Notes: a model not told the origin generated them from the letters alone. Numbered from the stretch's first letter, positions 41,538-51,729 are shown. The stretch: 64,000 bases of DNA from Flavimaribacter sediminis (GCF_019492055.1 NZ_JAICBX010000004.1:248001-312000); one strand, 5' to 3'. Numbers and translations are program-made.

Positions 41538-42782
41538 TCAGCCATCATTGATCGAAGCGAGATCGAGCGCCGGCGCGCGCCCGGCCACCGCATCAGCGAG
41601 AATGCGCGCCGAACCGTGCGACATTGTCCAGCCGATGTGGCCGTGGCCGGTGTCGTAGTAGAGATTGGCGTGTTTTCGGCGTCCGATATAAGGCAGATTG
41701 GTTGGGGTCATGGGCCGCAGGCCCGCCCACATATGGGGTCGGTCGTGGTCGGCTCCCTCGGGATAGAGTTCGCGCACGACATCGGCCATGAACCGGAAAT
41801 CCTCCGGCCGGTGGCTGCGGTCGTGACCGGCAATCTCGGCGGTGGCTGTCACCCGTACCTGATCGCCGAAGCGTGATACGGCGACGAGATTTTCCTCGTC
41901 GACCGAGCCAACCGTGGGTGGATTGGGATTATTGCCGACTGGAAGTGTCAACGAATAGCCCTTGACCGGATAGATCGGCAGGGACTCTCCGATCGTGCGC
42001 GACAGGAACGGGCTGCCATTGCCGAGCGCCATGACGTAGAGATCGGCTTTCAGCGTTTCCCTGTCGGTGTGGACTGCAGTGATCCTGTCGCCTTCGGCGT
42101 CAAGCGCAGTGACGGTTTCGCCGGTACGGATTTCCGCGCCGTTCCGCTTGATGTGCTCGGCAAGTCCGGCAGTGAATTTGTGGCAACTACCGCTCTCGTC
42201 GGTAGGGCAGTATACGCCGCCGGCGATCTTGTGGCCGACGGCCGACAGCGCCGGCTCCAGGTCCAGAACCTGCGCCCGGTCAAGCACGTCGATGCGGTGT
42301 CCCAGTTCTTCCATGATGCGCATGTGCTGAACGCCGGCTTCGAGCTTCGCCGGATCGCGATAGAAATAAAGAATACCCCGATCGACGCGGTCGTAATCGA
42401 TCTCAGTGTCACGAATTGTCTCGTGAAGAATCGTCTGGGAATAAGAGGCAAGGCGATATTTGCGCTCCGTGTTGCGCGCCGAGCGCGATTGCGTGCATTG
42501 GGCGAGAAACTTGAGCGACCAGCTCCAAAGATCCGGATCGAGAGAAGGTTTGAAGCGAATGGACTGGTTTGGCGACACCAGAGATTTCAGCATGGTCATC
42601 GGCGCAGACGGCGAGGACCAGGTGAACGAGTGGCCGGGCGCGATCAGACCGGCGTTTCCCCAACTCGTTTCCGAGCCGACTGTGTCGTTCTTTTCAATGA
42701 CGGTGACCAGATGGCCGTCCTTTTGAAGTTCATAGGCTGCGGTGATGCCGACGACGCCGCCGCCAAGAACCGTAATCTGCAT
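41538..42782 (-). CDS. dadA: D-amino acid dehydrogenase (small subunit, DadA type)
   Basis: A 414-residue FAD-dependent oxidoreductase of the DAO family. The dinucleotide-binding GGGVVGITAAYEL is at the N-terminus, followed by SETSWGNAGLIAPGHS, a typical DadA stretch. The C-terminal WAGLRPMTPTNLPYIG and YYDTGHGHIGWT complete the flavin site. It deaminates D-amino acids to keto acids with electrons going to the respiratory chain. It is the first gene of a three-gene unit with the racemase-like and ridA genes. Confidence 0.88.
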   Translation of the reverse strand: MQITVLGGGVVGITAAYELQKDGHLVTVIEKNDTVGSETSWGNAGLIAPGHSFTWSSPSAPMTMLKSLVSPNQSIRFKPSLDPDLWSWSLKFLAQCTQSRSARNTERKYRLASYSQTILHETIRDTEIDYDRVDRGILYFYRDPAKLEAGVQHMRIMEELGHRIDVLDRAQVLDLEPALSAVGHKIAGGVYCPTDESGSCHKFTAGLAEHIKRNGAEIRTGETVTALDAEGDRITAVHTDRETLKADLYVMALGNGSPFLSRTIGESLPIYPVKGYSLTLPVGNNPNPPTVGSVDEENLVAVSRFGDQVRVTATAEIAGHDRSHRPEDFRFMADVVRELYPEGADHDRPHMWAGLRPMTPTNLPYIGRRKHANLYYDTGHGHIGWTMSHGSARILADAVAGRAPALDLASINDG

Positions 42783-42849
42783 GCGTGTCTCCAGTGCCGA
42801 TCAATCGGACTACGCCCGGCCTGCAGCCAAGTATGGATTGACGGCGCTG

Positions 42850-43509
42850 TCAACGTCCGGATTGCGATATCAGATCGGAGATTTGCCGGAAGACCTGATG
42901 AAACATCGGCTCGGTCAACCGGCCGGTGTTCGTGTTGTAGCGAGAGCAGTGATAGCTGGAGACGATCGAAAGGCCGCCAATCTCGGTCTCGCCGCCATGG
43001 CTGAAAGGGTGGGCGGCGACGCGTCCGCCAAGCGCACGGATCGTCGAGTCGTGCGCAATCTTGCCAAGTGTCAGTATGACACGGAGGTTTTGCATGACGT
43101 CGAGAGACGTCAGAAGGAACTGTCGGCAGGTATTGATTTCGCTGGAGGTCGGCTTGTTTTCAGGCGGCACGCAACGCACCGAGTTGGTAATGGCTGTCCC
43201 GACCAGTTCAAGCCCGTCGTCAGGACGGGCTTCGAACCGGCCTTTCGAAAGACCGAACTCGTTCAAGGTCGCATAAAGCAGATCGCCTGCGTAATCGCCG
43301 GTAAACGGGCGGCCTGTCCGGTTTGCGCCGCGCAGGCCGGGGGCGAGACCGACAACCAGAAGCCTGACGTCCTTCGGGCCGCCGGCAGGGTACCAGGTGT
43401 CGACAGGCGCATTGTGCCAATCGGGGTGCGAAAGCCGATGTCTTGCGATGAAGTCATGCAGGCGGGGGCAAAGCGGGCAATCGCGCGGAGGGTCGATCGG
43501 TGTCGTCAT
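42850..43509 (-). CDS. Uracil-DNA glycosylase, family 5 (UDGb type)
   Basis: A 219-residue iron-sulfur uracil-DNA glycosylase. Motif A reads GLAPGLRGANRTGRPFTGD, which identifies the UDGb family. The second motif is degenerate as usual for this family (SYHCSRYNTNTGRL). The cluster cysteines appear in CPLCPRLHDF near the N-terminus and in RCVPPENKP and CRQF. It removes uracil and some other deaminated bases from DNA. The neighbouring genes are not functionally related. Confidence 0.88.
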   Translation of the reverse strand: MTTPIDPPRDCPLCPRLHDFIARHRLSHPDWHNAPVDTWYPAGGPKDVRLLVVGLAPGLRGANRTGRPFTGDYAGDLLYATLNEFGLSKGRFEARPDDGLELVGTAITNSVRCVPPENKPTSSEINTCRQFLLTSLDVMQNLRVILTLGKIAHDSTIRALGGRVAAHPFSHGGETEIGGLSIVSSYHCSRYNTNTGRLTEPMFHQVFRQISDLISQSGR

Positions 43510-43597
43510 GCCGATTACTATTTACGAAGCGTTGCGCGACTCGCAATCGGTGGAACGGAAATAAACGGCAGTTTTTGTGGATTAAACCAGGCCGCAA

Positions 43598-44182
43598 TCA
43601 ATGCTGCATGTCGTACTCTTCTTCATCCATCATCGGTGCGCGCGAAGTCCGTTCCGACGCTGCGCGTCCGACTTCGTCCTTCAGGTCCGCAAGGTCGATG
43701 AAATTGTCGGCCTGACGACGCAGCGCGTCGGCGATCATGACCGGCTGCGTGGCGAGTGTGGAGACGACCGATACCTTGCGTCCGCGCCGTTGCAGGGCGG
43801 AAACCAGGCTGGCGAAATCGCCATCGCCGGAAAAGATCACCAGATGATCGACCGTGCTTGCCTGCTCCATGGCGTCGACGGCGAGTTCGATATCCATGTT
43901 GCCCTTGATCTTGCGTCGGCCGCTTACGTCGGTAAATTCCTTGGCTGGCTTGGTGACGACGCGGTAGCCATTGTAGTCGAGCCAATCGATCAGGGGACGA
44001 ATGGAGGAATATTCCTGATCTTCCACGACAGCCGTGTAATAATAGGCGCGCAGGAGATATCCGCGTTGGTTAAAAGCTGTAAGAAGTTTACGGTAGTCTA
44101 TATCGAATCCGAGGCTCTTCGCTGTTGCATAAAGATTAGCCCCGTCAATAAAGAGAGATATTTTTTCGCGAGAATCAAACAT
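43598..44182 (-). CDS. NYN domain protein (LabA/DUF88 family)
   Basis: A 194-residue protein with a PIN-like NYN nuclease domain. The acidic residues expected at the metal site are visible in FIDGANLYA (N-terminus), KGNMDIELAVDAM and FSGDGDFASLV. The family is linked with RNA metabolism. The C-terminus (about residues 165-194) is acidic and probably disordered. It is transcribed away from rpoZ, across a 343-base AT-rich intergenic region. In Hyphomicrobiales this gene is commonly adjacent to rpoZ, which supports the assignment. Confidence 0.86.
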   Translation of the reverse strand: MFDSREKISLFIDGANLYATAKSLGFDIDYRKLLTAFNQRGYLLRAYYYTAVVEDQEYSSIRPLIDWLDYNGYRVVTKPAKEFTDVSGRRKIKGNMDIELAVDAMEQASTVDHLVIFSGDGDFASLVSALQRRGRKVSVVSTLATQPVMIADALRRQADNFIDLADLKDEVGRAASERTSRAPMMDEEEYDMQH

Positions 44183-44525
44183 TTATAATCCTGTAGTTGA
44201 TTTTTAGTGAGAGTAAATCATAAAACAGAAATTAGAAAGAGTATATCTAGCAGTTTTTAACATAACGGTTCAACTAAAGCATCAATAGAAACTATGCATA
44301 GTATAAAGACATCGCGTCACAACCTGTCACGTAAGTCCCACACAGACATATTTTTGTGTTCGCAAAGAGGCAAGCGTTTTCGCAGAATTTTATTGCTGTT
44401 GGCAACAATGAAAGCCGTTTGAACGGGCGGACACCTGAATATCGCCCAATTCGCTTGAAAAACTGGAGATTAAGGAGTATCTGGCTCCGTAATCCCTGAA
44501 CGAACGATTTAACAAAGGACAGGCC
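44183..44525. other. AT-rich intergenic region between the NYN gene and rpoZ
   Basis: A 343-base gap between divergent genes with no coding potential. The left 120 bases are AT-rich and probably hold the promoter of the NYN gene. The right end carries the rpoZ promoter candidate and the ribosome site AAAGGA. No hairpin or small-RNA structure is evident. Confidence 0.6.
44455..44483 (+). promoter_or_regulatory. Putative housekeeping promoter of rpoZ
   Basis: TTGAAA at 44455-44460 and TATCTG at 44478-44483 are separated by 17 bases, a good match to the -35/-10 layout of vegetative promoters. The start would be about 30 bases upstream of the rpoZ ribosome site. This is a consensus match and has not been tested. 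Confidence 0.4.
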
Positions 44526-44945
44526 ATGGCCCGCGTCACCGTCGAAGACTGTATCGACAAAGTAGACAACCGTTTCGATCTCGTGCTGCTTGCCAGTCAC
44601 CGCGCCCGTCAGGTTTCCCAGGGCGCAATGATCACGGTCGATCGCGACAACGACAAGAACCCCGTTGTCGCATTGCGCGAAATCGCCGACGAGACGCTTT
44701 CTCCGGGCGATCTGAAGGAAGACCTCATCCATTCCCTGCAGAAGCATGTGGAAGTGGACGAGCCGGAGCCCGATCCGGCCTCCCTCCTCGAGACGACCGA
44801 TCAGGCCGCTGCGCCGGAGACCGTCTCCGCAGAAGATGCGCCGCAGCCGGAAGTCGAGGGCGTCGCTTTCGACCGCATGTCGGAAGAAGATCTGCTTGCA
44901 GGCATCGAAGGACTTGTGCCGCCGGAAAAAAGCGACGACTATTGA
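44526..44945 (+). CDS. rpoZ: DNA-directed RNA polymerase omega subunit RpoZ
   Basis: A 139-residue omega subunit. The N-terminal 60 residues ([34 protein letters not shown]) are the conserved core that folds around the beta-prime C-terminus. The acidic C-terminal extension of about 75 residues is usual for alphaproteobacteria. It is followed by a terminator-like hairpin and then by the rsh gene, an order found throughout Hyphomicrobiales. Confidence 0.96.
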   Translation: MARVTVEDCIDKVDNRFDLVLLASHRARQVSQGAMITVDRDNDKNPVVALREIADETLSPGDLKEDLIHSLQKHVEVDEPEPDPASLLETTDQAAAPETVSAEDAPQPEVEGVAFDRMSEEDLLAGIEGLVPPEKSDDY

Positions 44946-44982
44946 ACCACTTCGGTGGTGTTACAATATGAGCAAGATTCGG

Positions 44983-45012
44983 TGCGCCGGGGTCCTTTCC
45001 GGCGCATTTTTC
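44983..45012 (+). terminator. Rho-independent terminator after rpoZ
   Basis: A perfect 8-base stem TGCGCCGG/CCGGCGCA with an 8-base loop is followed directly by a run of T residues. It lies 37 bases after the rpoZ stop and 54 bases before rsh. It probably terminates most rpoZ transcripts, with rsh transcribed by read-through or from its own promoter. Confidence 0.85.
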
Positions 45013-45065
45013 TTTTTGTTGGGCAGGGTTCCCGTCATGCCTGATTGTGTGGAGTTATACCGTCA

Positions 45066-47282
45066 ATGATGCGTCAGTACGAGCTCGTCGAGCGCGTGCA
45101 CAAATACAAGCCTGACGTCAACGAAGCCCTGCTGAACAAGGCTTACGTCTATGCCATGCAAAAGCACGGCAAGCAGACGCGGGCGAGCGGCGATCCCTAT
45201 ATATCGCATCCTCTCGAGGTCGCCGCGATTCTGACCGATATGCATCTGGATGAATCGACTATCGCGGTCGCCCTGTTGCATGACACGATCGAGGATACGA
45301 CCGCCACGCGCGACGAGATTGACGAGCTATTTGGAGAGGATATCGGCGCGCTTGTCGAGGGACTGACCAAGATCAAGAAGCTCGATCTGGTCACAAAGCG
45401 CGCCAAGCAGGCGGAAAACCTCCGCAAGCTGCTCCTCGCAGTCTCCGACGACGTGCGCGTGCTGCTCGTCAAACTGGCCGACCGGCTGCACAACATGCGT
45501 ACGCTGGATCACGTCGCGCCCGACAAGCGCGCGCGCATCGCCGAGGAGACGATGGACATCTATGCCCCGCTGGCGGGACGCATGGGCATGCAGGATATGC
45601 GCGAGGAGCTGGAGCAACTCTCCTTCCAGCATCTCAACCGCGAGGCCTTCGAAACCGTGTCGGCGCGGCTCGAGGAGCTGACGAAGAAAAACAAGGGCAT
45701 CATCAAGAAGATCGAGACTGAGCTGCAGGAGCTCTTTGTCGAGAAGGGTTTGAAGGCGAAGGTCAGCGGCCGGCAGAAGAAACCCTATTCGATCTTCCGC
45801 AAGATGCAGTCCAAGTCACTGTCCTTCGAGCAATTGTCGGACCTCTACGGTTTCCGCATCATCGTCGACGATCTGGACGACTGCTATCGCGCCCTTGGCA
45901 TCGTTCATACGCGATGGTCCGTCGTTCCTGGCCGCTTCAAGGACTATATCTCCACGCCAAAGCAAAACGATTACCGCTCAATCCACACGACCATCATCGG
46001 GCCGTCTCGCCAACGCGTGGAACTGCAGATCCGCACCGAGCGGATGCACGAGATCGCCGAATACGGCGTCGCCGCCCACGCCCTCTACAAGGACAATGTC
46101 GGCAACGCGGCGCTTCCGGAGGATTCCAGAGCCTATTCCTGGCTGCGGCATACGATCGAACAACTGTCTACAGGCGACAATCCGGAAGAATTTCTTGAAC
46201 ACACCAAGCTGGAGCTGTTTCACGACCAGGTGTTCTGCTTCACGCCCAAGGGACAGTTGATCGCCCTGCCGCGCGGGGCTACTCCGATCGATTTTGCCTA
46301 TGCGGTTCACACCGACATAGGAGACACCTGCGTGGGCGTGAAAATCAATGGCCGGATCATGCCGCTGGTCACCCGTCTCAGCAACGGCGACGAGGTGGAA
46401 ATCATTCGCTCGGGCGTGCAGGTGCCGCCGCCGGCCTGGGAAGAGATCGTCGTGACCGGCAAGGCGCGGCACGCCATTCGCCGCGCAACCCGCGCGGCTG
46501 TGCGCAAGCAGTACTCCGGCCTCGGTTTCCGGATTATCGAAAGGGCCTTCAGCCGGGCGGGAGAGGTTTTCACGCGCGACGACCTGAAGCCGGTTCTGCA
46601 CCGGATCGGCTTCAAGGACGTTGAAGATGCAATCGCCGCTGTGGGCCGGGGCGAGTTGTCGTCCAGAGACGTGTTGCTTGCGATCCATCCGGACCACAAA
46701 AGCGAACGCATGACGATCAAGCAAACTCCCTCCGACGAGGGGTGGTTCAATCTGCGCAGCGCCGCCGGCATGATCTTCCGTGTTCCAGGTCGATCGAAGG
46801 CGCGCAAGGATACAAAGGACCGGGCTGTCGACGACGCGCTCCCGATCCGGGGAGCGGGCGGAGAATTGCCGGTTTCCTTTGGGAAGGGCGGCGCTGTGCC
46901 CGGCGACCGCATTGTCGGCATCATGGAGCCCGGGCAGGGCATCACGATCTACCCGATCCAGTCTTCCAAACTCACGGAGTTCGACGACAAGCCGGAGCGC
47001 TGGATCGACGTGCGCTGGGATATCGACCAGGCCGGCGACAGAAGGTTCAACGCCCGCGTCACCGTCAACGCGTTGAACGAGCCTGGAACGCTCGCGGAAG
47101 TGGCGCAAACGATCGCCGCGAGCGACACCAACATCAACATGCTGACGATGGTCAGGGTGGCCGACGATTTCACCGAGATGAAATTCGATCTTGGCGTCTG
47201 GGACCTCAAGCACCTCAATAAACTTGTCAGCACATTGAAGGGGCTTTCCTGCGTCAGCGACGCCGTTCGCATATATGATTAG
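45066..47282 (+). CDS. rsh: Bifunctional (p)ppGpp synthetase/hydrolase (RelA/SpoT, Rsh)
   Basis: A 738-residue stringent-response enzyme. The N-terminal HD hydrolase domain is intact (SHPLEVAAIL, LLHDTIEDT), followed by the synthetase domain (KPYSIFRKMQSKS, DLYGFRIIV, YRSIHTTI), a TGS domain (VFCFTPKGQLIALPRGATPIDFAY, shortened here to PRGATPIDFAY) and a C-terminal ACT domain. Both activities are therefore expected, as usual for the single Rsh of alphaproteobacteria. The ATG at 45066 was chosen over an upstream TTG because it gives the standard N-terminus; it is followed by a second ATG. Confidence 0.95.
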   Translation: MMRQYELVERVHKYKPDVNEALLNKAYVYAMQKHGKQTRASGDPYISHPLEVAAILTDMHLDESTIAVALLHDTIEDTTATRDEIDELFGEDIGALVEGLTKIKKLDLVTKRAKQAENLRKLLLAVSDDVRVLLVKLADRLHNMRTLDHVAPDKRARIAEETMDIYAPLAGRMGMQDMREELEQLSFQHLNREAFETVSARLEELTKKNKGIIKKIETELQELFVEKGLKAKVSGRQKKPYSIFRKMQSKSLSFEQLSDLYGFRIIVDDLDDCYRALGIVHTRWSVVPGRFKDYISTPKQNDYRSIHTTIIGPSRQRVELQIRTERMHEIAEYGVAAHALYKDNVGNAALPEDSRAYSWLRHTIEQLSTGDNPEEFLEHTKLELFHDQVFCFTPKGQLIALPRGATPIDFAYAVHTDIGDTCVGVKINGRIMPLVTRLSNGDEVEIIRSGVQVPPPAWEEIVVTGKARHAIRRATRAAVRKQYSGLGFRIIERAFSRAGEVFTRDDLKPVLHRIGFKDVEDAIAAVGRGELSSRDVLLAIHPDHKSERMTIKQTPSDEGWFNLRSAAGMIFRVPGRSKARKDTKDRAVDDALPIRGAGGELPVSFGKGGAVPGDRIVGIMEPGQGITIYPIQSSKLTEFDDKPERWIDVRWDIDQAGDRRFNARVTVNALNEPGTLAEVAQTIAASDTNINMLTMVRVADDFTEMKFDLGVWDLKHLNKLVSTLKGLSCVSDAVRIYD

Positions 47283-47410
47283 TTCCGGCCACAGATTAGC
47301 CGGAGAATCAGGATTTGTTTAACCAGACCAGTGCACAAAGGGACTGTTATCCGTAACGCAACCATGTACATTGATTCCAGATAGCCGCTTCCGTTCTCGA
47401 ACATCGACAC

Positions 47411-47992
47411 ATGCTCTTTCGCCGACGCAAACCTGCTGGTTTTATTGAAAGGATACGCGTTTTCCTCTGGCCGCGGCGGTCCTTCTCACGGTCGTTCCAG
47501 TACTTCGGCAAGCGGATATTGCGGTTGACGGCGACGCCGCACGCCATCGCAGCCGGCGTAGCGGCAGGCGTTATCGCTTCCTGGACGCCCTTTCTCGGGC
47601 TTCACTTCGTGATCGCGGCGGCTCTCGCCTATGTGCTTGCGGGTAATATCATAGCATCGGCGCTTGGCACCGCCTTCGGAAATCCGCTGACCTTTCCCTT
47701 CATCTGGACCGCCAGCTACAAGCTCGGAAACCGGATCATGACTGACGATTTTCAGGAAACCCACAAGGTCATTGATCTCGGTCAGTTGTTCCGACACCTG
47801 GATTTCTCACAGATCTGGGGGCCAATCCTGAAGCCGATGGCGGTGGGCTGCCTGCCATTTGCGCTGGTATTCGGCGTCGGCGCCTATCTGATCGCCTATC
47901 TGAGCGTCGCCGCCTTCCAGAGCCAGCGCCGTCGCAGGCTTGACCAGAAGCGCACGCGTCGCGACGGCCTCTCCAACGGTCAGACTGTATGA
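47411..47992 (+). CDS. DUF2062 membrane protein
   Basis: A 193-residue membrane protein of the DUF2062 family, with a basic N-terminus and about three membrane spans. The conserved pattern [27 protein letters not shown] and [10 protein letters not shown] is clear. Its function is unknown. It lies between rsh and acpS, as in many Hyphomicrobiales. It has its own 128-base upstream gap and is 19 bases upstream of acpS. Confidence 0.9.
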   Translation: MLFRRRKPAGFIERIRVFLWPRRSFSRSFQYFGKRILRLTATPHAIAAGVAAGVIASWTPFLGLHFVIAAALAYVLAGNIIASALGTAFGNPLTFPFIWTASYKLGNRIMTDDFQETHKVIDLGQLFRHLDFSQIWGPILKPMAVGCLPFALVFGVGAYLIAYLSVAAFQSQRRRRLDQKRTRRDGLSNGQTV

Positions 47993-48011
47993 CCAGCCGG
48001 ATCCAGCGTTT

Positions 48012-48422
48012 ATGATTATCGGCATCGGCAGCGATCTCATCGACATCCGGCGCATTGAGCGCACCATTGCGCGTCATGGCAAGCGGTTCACGACGCGTTG
48101 CTTTACCGAAGTCGAGCAGGAGCGCTCTGAACGCCGCAAGCAGAAAGCAGCCTCGTATGCAAAACGATTTGCCGCGAAGGAAGCCTGTTCCAAGGCGCTT
48201 GGAAGCGGCATATCGAAAGGCGTTTTCTGGCGGGATATCGGCGTCTTTAATCTCGATGACGGGCGCCCGAGGCTTGAGTTGACCGGCGGCGCTTTGCAAC
48301 AGCTTGAAAAACTGCTTCCTCAAGGCTTCTCCGCCGCCTTGCATCTGACAATAACTGATGATTTTCCGCTGGCCCAGGCCTTCGTGATTATCGAGGCCCA
48401 TGCGGGTGAAAAGCCAGCATAG
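48012..48422 (+). CDS. acpS: Holo-[acyl-carrier-protein] synthase AcpS
   Basis: A 136-residue 4'-phosphopantetheinyl transferase that activates ACP. The N-terminal [13 protein letters not shown] carries the Mg-binding Asp, and the [15 protein letters not shown] motif carries the second acidic site. Length is usual. The ATG at 48012 gives the standard start MIIGIGSD; the upstream extension lies in DUF2062. It is followed by lepB after about 70 bases. Confidence 0.95.
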   Translation: MIIGIGSDLIDIRRIERTIARHGKRFTTRCFTEVEQERSERRKQKAASYAKRFAAKEACSKALGSGISKGVFWRDIGVFNLDDGRPRLELTGGALQQLEKLLPQGFSAALHLTITDDFPLAQAFVIIEAHAGEKPA

Positions 48423-48492
48423 TGACCGGATTCCATTTACAACGCAGGGCCGGCGATCTAGTAAGCTGCAGCATCGAAAAGGATTAAAGGGT

Positions 48493-49245
48493 TTGGCAAA
48501 CGTGTCCGACAAAGCGGAAAAGAAAGAATCGGCTCTCTGGGAAACCGTCAAGGTCATCATCCAGGCGCTGATACTGGCGCTCGTCATCCGCAGTTTTCTT
48601 TTCCAGCCTTTCTCGATTCCCTCGGGATCGATGATGCCGACGCTCTTGCAGGGCGACTACCTTTTCGTTTCGAAATATGCCTACGGCTATTCACGTTACT
48701 CGTTTCCGTTCTCGCCCGACCTGTTTTCGGGGCGTATATGGAGCGGCGAGCCGGAACGCGGCGATATCGTTGTCTTCCGCTTCCCGCCGAATCCGAAGAT
48801 CGACTATATCAAACGTGTCGTGGGCCTGCCCGGCGACCGCATCCGCATGAAGGGCGGCGTGCTGTACATCAACGACACGCCGGTCAAGCGCGAGCGGGTC
48901 GGCGAGTTCAATCCGCGCGCCCACGGCGTCAACGACAATCCCGCGGCCGTGTTTCACGAGACGCTTCCAAACGGCGTCAGCTACGACACGCTCGATGAGT
49001 TCCCGAATGGAGCCGGCGACGACACGCGGGAATTCCTGGTGCCCGAAGGCCATTATTTCATGATGGGCGACAATCGCGACAATTCGGCCGACAGTCGTTT
49101 CGACGTTGGCTATGTGCCGGCCGAAAATCTTGTCGGACGCGCCGAGATGATCTTCTTCTCGATCGGCGACGGCGCCTCGCCTCTGCAGATCTGGAAATGG
49201 CCTCAGGATCTGCGGCCGACGCGCTTCTTCGAGTTCACTGAATGA
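48493..49245 (+). CDS. lepB: Signal peptidase I LepB
   Basis: A 250-residue membrane-bound serine protease that removes signal peptides of exported proteins. One membrane anchor lies at about residues 21-36. The catalytic Ser46 is in SGSMMPT and the general base Lys107 in YIKRVVGLPGD. The GDNRDNSADSR box is intact. The start is probably TTG at 48493, after AAAGG, although GTG at 48502 is possible. The stop overlaps the rnc start (ATGA). The order lepB-rnc-era-recO is widely conserved. Confidence 0.93.
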   Translation: MANVSDKAEKKESALWETVKVIIQALILALVIRSFLFQPFSIPSGSMMPTLLQGDYLFVSKYAYGYSRYSFPFSPDLFSGRIWSGEPERGDIVVFRFPPNPKIDYIKRVVGLPGDRIRMKGGVLYINDTPVKRERVGEFNPRAHGVNDNPAAVFHETLPNGVSYDTLDEFPNGAGDDTREFLVPEGHYFMMGDNRDNSADSRFDVGYVPAENLVGRAEMIFFSIGDGASPLQIWKWPQDLRPTRFFEFTE

Positions 49246-49961
49246 GTCACAACGCAGGTCTCTCGGAAAGCGATTTCAGGCGACTTGAGGACATTGTCGG
49301 ACACCCGATCTCGAACCGTGACAGGCTGGAACGGGCGCTGACCCATTCCAGCGCCCGCGCCGGGAGCTATTCAAATTACGAGCGTCTGGAATTCCTGGGC
49401 GACCGGGTGCTCGGGCTAGTGATCGCCGAGATGCTGTTCAGCCTGTTTCCAAAGGCGAAGGAAGGCGAATTGTCCGTCCGGCTGAACCGGCTTGTGAGCG
49501 CCACAACCTGTGCTGCGGTTGCCGACGAATTGCAGCTTCACCAATACATCCGCACCGGTTCCGACGTGAAGAGCGTCAAGGGAAAGCGGATGACCAATGT
49601 TCGCGCCGACGTGATGGAATCACTGATTGCAGCAATCTATCTCGATGCAGGACTGGACGCGGCGAGGCAGTTCATCGCCAAAAACTGGGAGACTCGGGCG
49701 AAAGACTCCGAACAGGCGCGGCGGGACGCGAAGACCGAATTGCAGGAATGGGCGCACGTAAGAACCGGCGATACGCCGCGCTATACGATCGTGGAGAGAA
49801 CGGGACCGGATCACGACCCTCATTTTACCGTGCGCGTCGAGATTGGCGGCAGTGAGCCCGAGATCGGGCAGGGCCGCTCCCGGCGGATCGCGGAGCAGGA
49901 TGCGGCGACCCGTCTCCTGGAGCGGGAAGGCGTGTGGCAACGGACCAACGATGACAACTGA
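49242..49961 (+). CDS. rnc: Ribonuclease III
   Basis: A 239-residue double-strand RNA endonuclease. The signature ERLEFLGDRVLGL near residue 45 contains the catalytic acidic residues, and a second one lies in DVMESLIAAIYLDAG. A C-terminal double-stranded RNA-binding domain (about 155-235) follows. It processes rRNA precursors. Translation is coupled to lepB by ATGA overlap, and the 3' end overlaps era by 11 bases. Confidence 0.96.
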   Translation: MSHNAGLSESDFRRLEDIVGHPISNRDRLERALTHSSARAGSYSNYERLEFLGDRVLGLVIAEMLFSLFPKAKEGELSVRLNRLVSATTCAAVADELQLHQYIRTGSDVKSVKGKRMTNVRADVMESLIAAIYLDAGLDAARQFIAKNWETRAKDSEQARRDAKTELQEWAHVRTGDTPRYTIVERTGPDHDPHFTVRVEIGGSEPEIGQGRSRRIAEQDAATRLLEREGVWQRTNDDN

Positions 49962-50877
49962 GACAGAAGAACCGCAGCAGGATAAACCAACCCGGTCGGG
50001 TTTCGTCGCGATGATCGGCGCGCCGAACGCCGGCAAGTCGACATTCGTCAATCATCTGGTCGGTGCGAAGGTGTCTATCGTCAGCCACAAGGTGCAGACG
50101 ACGCGTTCAGTCGTGCGCGGCATTGTCATGCATGACGGCGCACAGATCGTGCTTGTCGACACGCCGGGCATCTTCAAGCCCAAAAGACGACTTGACCGGG
50201 CCATGGTCTCGTCCGCCTGGGGCGGCGCGCATGACGCCGACATCATCCTGTTCATCATCGATTCCGAACGCGGTCTCGTCGACGAGGCGCTGAACATTCT
50301 GGAAGGGCTGAAGGAGGTCGACCGACCGAAGATCCTTCTCCTCAACAAGATCGACCAGGTGAAGCGGGAAAAACTGCTTGATCTGGCCGCGAAAGCCAAC
50401 GAAACGGTCGATTTCGAGCGAACCTTCATGATTTCCGCCTTGAAAGGATCCGGTTGTAGCGATGTGCTTGATTTCCTGGCGCAGCGGCTTCCCGAGGGGC
50501 CGTGGTATTATCCGGAAGACCAGATCTCGGATTTGCCGATGCGACAGCTCGCCGCCGAGATTACCCGCGAAAAGCTCTATCTGCGCCTGCACCAGGAACT
50601 GCCTTACGCCTCCCACGTCGAAACCGAGAAATGGGAAGAGCGCAAGGACGGCAGCGTCCGCATCGAACAGGTGATCTACGTGCAGCGCGACAGCCAGAAG
50701 AAGATCGTGCTCGGTCGCAAGGGCGAGGCCATCAAGGCGATCGGCCAGATGGCGCGCAAGGAAATCGCCGAGATACTCGACCAGAATGTCCACCTTTTCC
50801 TGTTCGTGAAAGTCCGCGGCAATTGGGGCGATGATCCCGAGCGATACCGCGAAATCGGGCTTGAATATCCCGACTGA
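49951..50877 (+). CDS. era: GTPase Era
   Basis: A 308-residue GTPase for 16S rRNA maturation and 30S assembly. G1 is GAPNAGKST (about residue 23), G3 is DTPGIFKPK, and G4 is NKID. The C-terminal KH domain contains the RNA-binding loop [13 protein letters not shown]. The ATG at 49951 lies inside the 3' end of rnc; an upstream extension of the frame lies within rnc and is not native. The gap to recO is 20 bases. Confidence 0.96.
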   Translation: MTTETEEPQQDKPTRSGFVAMIGAPNAGKSTFVNHLVGAKVSIVSHKVQTTRSVVRGIVMHDGAQIVLVDTPGIFKPKRRLDRAMVSSAWGGAHDADIILFIIDSERGLVDEALNILEGLKEVDRPKILLLNKIDQVKREKLLDLAAKANETVDFERTFMISALKGSGCSDVLDFLAQRLPEGPWYYPEDQISDLPMRQLAAEITREKLYLRLHQELPYASHVETEKWEERKDGSVRIEQVIYVQRDSQKKIVLGRKGEAIKAIGQMARKEIAEILDQNVHLFLFVKVRGNWGDDPERYREIGLEYPD

Positions 50878-50897
50878 CCGCGCGGGAAGGTTCCGTC

Positions 50898-51635
50898 ATG
50901 CAGTGGCAGGATGAAGGCATAATTCTCGGGGTTCGCCAGCATGGCGAAACAAGCGTGATTGCGGAAGCGATGACGCGCGAGCACGGCCGGCACCTGGGGT
51001 TGGTGCGAGGCGGCCGCTCGCGCCGCATGCAGCCTTTGCTGCAGCCGGGCAACAGCGTAGCGCTCAACTGGCGCGCGCGTCTCGATCAGCATCTTGGCAA
51101 CTACCAGGTCGAGGCGCTTGAACTGCGCGCCGCGCGTCTGATGGAAACCGCGACGGCGGTCTATGGCGTACAGGCGATCGGAGCGCTTCTGCGGCTGCTG
51201 CCCGAACGCGATCCGCATCCGCATCTCTTTGAGGCGTTCGGCATTATTCTCGGCCATCTTCACGAGCCAGCTGACGCTGGCGAACTCTTCATCCGTTTCG
51301 AACTCGCCGTTCTGGACGATCTTGGTTTCGGACTGGACCTGAAACGGTGCGCGGCGACCGGCGCGACCGAAGACCTTGCATTCGTCTCCCCGAAATCGGG
51401 CAGGGCGGTCAGTCGCAGCGCCGGCCAAGCCTGGGCGGGGAAGATGCTCGTTCTTCCGGAATTCCTTGGCAAGACTTCGACGCGGGCGGCCGACAGGGAG
51501 GGGCTCGCCTCCGCCTTTCGATTGACCGGCTATTTTCTCGAGCGGCACGTCTATGAGCCGCGCGGCCTGCAGGCCCCGGAGGCGCGGGCAGGGTTCATTC
51601 AGGCTGCGTTGAAGGCGCTTGGGTCTGCGCAATAG
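50898..51635 (+). CDS. recO: DNA repair protein RecO
   Basis: A 245-residue recombination mediator of the RecFOR pathway. The N-terminal OB fold starts [19 protein letters not shown]. The central region is helical, and a cysteine zinc motif typical of some RecO proteins is largely absent: only one cysteine (KRCAATG) remains. It ends the conserved block that starts at acpS. The 90 bases downstream contain no clear terminator. Confidence 0.92.
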   Translation: MQWQDEGIILGVRQHGETSVIAEAMTREHGRHLGLVRGGRSRRMQPLLQPGNSVALNWRARLDQHLGNYQVEALELRAARLMETATAVYGVQAIGALLRLLPERDPHPHLFEAFGIILGHLHEPADAGELFIRFELAVLDDLGFGLDLKRCAATGATEDLAFVSPKSGRAVSRSAGQAWAGKMLVLPEFLGKTSTRAADREGLASAFRLTGYFLERHVYEPRGLQAPEARAGFIQAALKALGSAQ

Positions 51636-51729
51636 GCCCTGCGCGGCGATGCAATCATTACGATTGTTTAATTAGGAATTCTCGTTTTTCCATTTATATC
51701 CGTTTCATCAACGCAAACGGAGAATATTG

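Noticed and set aside
47285-47320. Hairpin after rsh considered as a terminator
   Set aside because: The TCCGGC/GCCGGA stem is short with a 9-base loop and no T-run follows.
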